Shown: in pieces, positions 62,277 to 64,000 of the stretch
How positions within the stretch are numbered: position 1 is the stretch's first letter
Layout: each line of letters starts with the position of its first letter
Origin: Prionace glauca
Lineage: Eukaryota; Chordata; Chondrichthyes; Carcharhiniformes; Carcharhinidae
DNA: 64,000 nt
NCBI GenBank assembly: GCA_037974335.1
Contig: CM075761.1
Location: forward strand, 13,319,543 to 13,383,542
Direction: 5' to 3'
Translations under genes and position numbers: made by a program
The notes under the pieces: generated by a model
What the model was told of the DNA's origin: nothing
The model's input: the letters and a program-made list of their open reading frames with translations, nothing else
The model's database searches: none

Positions 62277-62865
62277 TCATAGAACATAGAACATAGAACA
62301 TTACAGCACAAACAGGCCCTTCGCCCCACGAGTTGCGTCGATCACATCAACACCTATCTATAACCCCCAATCCCATAAAACCCCATATACTCATCCAGAA
62401 GTCTTTTAAAAGACCCCAGCGAGTTTGCCTCCACCACCACTGACTGCAGCCGATTCCATTCAATCACCACCCTCTGAGTGAAAAACTTACCCCTAACATC
62501 ACCTCTGTACTTCCCTCCCCGCACCTTAAATCTGTGTCCTCTCGTAGCAACCATTTCAACCCGGGGAAATAGCCTCTGAGAGTCCACCCTATCAATTCCT
62601 CTCAACATTTTGTAAACTTCTATCAGGTCGCCTCTCAACCTTCGCCTCTCCAGGGAAAAGAGTCCCAGCTTCCTCAACCTAACTTCATAAGGCATGCCTC
62701 CCAGTCCAGGCAACATCCTTGTAAATCTCTTCTGCACCCTTTCAATAGCTTCTACGTCTTTCCTATAGTGAGGCGACCAGAACTGCGCACAGTACTCCAA
62801 ATGAGGCCTGACAAGGGTCTTATAAAGTTCGGTCTTATAAAGTCTTATCAACTTCCTCACTACCT
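62277..62865 (-). mobile_element. CR1-C, 5'-truncated, ORF2 end open
   Basis: 168 open codons from 'MRKLIRLYKTELYKTLVRPH' to 'DEYMGFYGIGGYR'. The first ones duplicate a short 'ggtcttataaagt' piece. Confidence 0.9.
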
Positions 62866-62914
62866 AGGTGGTTAAGAGTGAGTGAGAGAAAATCGTTATT
62901 ATGTAGAACACTCT

Positions 62915-63172
62915 GACTCGTGTGTGTGTGTGTGTGCGTGTGTGTGTGGGCGCGCGCGTGTGCCTGTGTGTGTGTATGTGTGTGCATGTGTATGTGTGTG
63001 CGTGCGTTTGTGTGTGTGCGTGCGCGCGCGTGTGTCTGTCTGTGTGTGTGTGTGTTTGTGCGTGTATGTTTGTGCGTACATGTATGTGTGTGTGTTTGTG
63101 CATATATGTATGTATGTGTGTGTTTGTACTTGTGTGTGTGTGCATGTGTGTTTGTGCGTCTATGTGTTTGAG
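62915..63172 (+). repeat. (TG)n compound microsatellite
   Basis: TG runs with TGCG, TATG and TTTG variants. The Cys-Val and His-Thr ORFs across it are artefacts. Confidence 0.95.
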
Positions 63173-63535
63173 AGAGAATGAGATGGACGCAGGGCGGGGT
63201 GGTGGTGGGAGGCGGTGGATGGATGAAGGAGAGAGGGAAGGGGAGAAAAATAATTGACAGAGCTCTTATAGAGAATATTTAGAACAGGAGAGATACAAAT
63301 GAATAGATAGATTGGCAGAAGGAGAGATCTATCGATATAACAGTGGGATACCGTTCAAGCACAACACAGATAAAGAGATTGACGGAAAATAAAAGAACAG
63401 AAATAATTAGAGAGAGCATCATCGCGTGAAATTGATACAGAAAAAGATAAAAGAGCCACAGGAATATGGAGAGAAAAGGTGGATGTTTAGATGGAGCACC
63501 GCGTAACTGAGACAAAAAAAAGTGGGGTATGGATA
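63173..63535. other. Purine-rich sequence, no gene
   Basis: 'gagagagaatgagatggacg', 'gatagatagat' and further A/G-rich stretches; no feature recognised. Confidence 0.45.
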
Positions 63536-64000
63536 CACGGGGAAATGCCTTGGTGGTTATTTTCCAGACGTCGCTGGATTCCGGGGAAGTGCCGGAAGAT
63601 TGGAAAACGGCTAATGTTACGCCGTTGTTTAAGAAGGGTGCCAGGCAAAAGGCAGCGAATTATAGGCCGGTTAGTTTAACGTCTGTGGTAGGTAAAATGT
63701 TAGAATCCGTCATTAAGGAGGAAATTGCGAGGCATCTTGAAGGGAATTGCCTGATAGAGCAGACGCAGCACGGTTTCATTAAAGGGAAGACGTGTCTGAC
63801 AAATTTACTGGAGTTCTATGAGGATGTGTCAAGGGCGGTGGATAGATGAGAGCCGGTGGATGTGGTCTTTCTGGATTTTCAGAAGGCGTTTGACAAAGTA
63901 CCTCACAAGAGGTTATTGCAGAAGATCGGGGGACATGGAGTTGGGGGTAGGGTGTTAGCGTGGATAGAGGATTGGTTGTCAAATAGGAGGCAGAGAGTGG
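63536..64000 (+). mobile_element. CR1-B, reverse transcriptase part, runs off the right edge
   Basis: 5'-truncated copy starting near 'VVIFQTSLDSGEVPEDWKTA', then 'LFKKGARQKAANYRPVSLTS' and 'QTQHGFIKGKTCLTNLLEFY'. A TGA at 63847-63849 follows 'SRAVDR', where the copy at 16746-19736 has Gly. Motif A 'FLDFQKAFDKVPH' follows. Close to the open copy at 16.7-19.7 kb. Confidence 0.9.

Noticed and set aside
61972-62301. 109-codon minus-strand ORF partly in unique DNA
   Set aside because: Starts inside a CR1-C tail; no recognisable domain and no supporting exon structure.
1-64000. LTR elements, retrovirus-like elements, DNA transposons, CRISPR arrays
   Set aside because: I looked for paired long terminal repeats, gag/pol/env motifs, transposase motifs and spaced short repeats and saw none; all reverse transcriptases here are of the non-LTR type.

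Overview
The window reads as nuclear DNA of a cartilaginous fish, most likely a shark. Roughly two thirds to three quarters of it is retroposon sequence: CR1-clade LINEs, an L2-like LINE, a further LINE (called LINE-R here), and tRNA-derived SINEs of the type common in elasmobranch genomes. The only host coding sequence I can support is two split immune-receptor genes whose immunoglobulin-domain exons are all flanked by phase-1 introns. Long introns filled with young repeats, GT-AG splice sites and AATAAA signals rule out a prokaryote. I see no LTR element, retrovirus-like element, CRISPR array or true RNA gene. Repeat labels used below are mine. CR1-A, CR1-B and CR1-C are three young CR1 subfamilies told apart by their 3' tails; CR1-D covers older CR1 copies. 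SINE-1, SINE-2 and SINE-3 share a body but differ in tail. SINE-4 has a different body and the LINE-R tail.

Gene A (+ strand, about 12.4 to at least 20.6 kb) has a signal-peptide exon (12436-12490), a V-set exon with the extra Trp-Cys pattern of the pIgR/CD300/TREM group (13280-13612), a C1-set exon resembling antigen-receptor constant domains (13704-14033), a transmembrane exon (20106-20207) and two small cytoplasmic exons (20305-20335, 20534-20586). Splice phases agree at every junction and give about 301 residues before the unresolved 3' end. The V plus C1 layout recalls the modular-domain immune-type receptors reported from skate.

Gene B (- strand, about 55.4 down to 25.05 kb) has a short signal exon (55391-55421) and four C2-type Ig exons of 297-300 bp (40536-40835, 34793-35092, 29349-29645, 27342-27641). 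It ends in a terminal exon (25186-25277) whose transmembrane segment carries an arginine next to an asparagine near its start, and which stops with almost no cytoplasmic tail. This is the design of activating leukocyte-receptor-complex and Fc-receptor-like receptors that pair with an ITAM adaptor. The second Ig exon has an in-frame stop, and a truncated second copy of it lies about 0.9 kb away. Genes A and B converge, with their 3' ends facing each other between about 20.6 and 25.1 kb.

Layout. 1-12.4 kb: SINE-derived tandem array, a full-length CR1-A (1621-5929) inserted into a CR1-B copy, and many fragments. 12.4-20.6 kb: gene A, with a CR1-B (16682-19688) keeping an open 996-codon reading frame in its third intron. 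20.6-25 kb: expanded SINE, TG-rich arrays and an L2 tail. 25-41 kb: gene B exons 2-6 amid deep repeat nesting, including an old LINE-R at 35.3-38.5 kb split by four CR1 insertions. 41-55 kb: a 20-bp minisatellite, a TCTA array and old LINEs. 55-64 kb: gene B first exon, then CR1 and SINE copies, a TG array, and a CR1-B copy running off the right edge.
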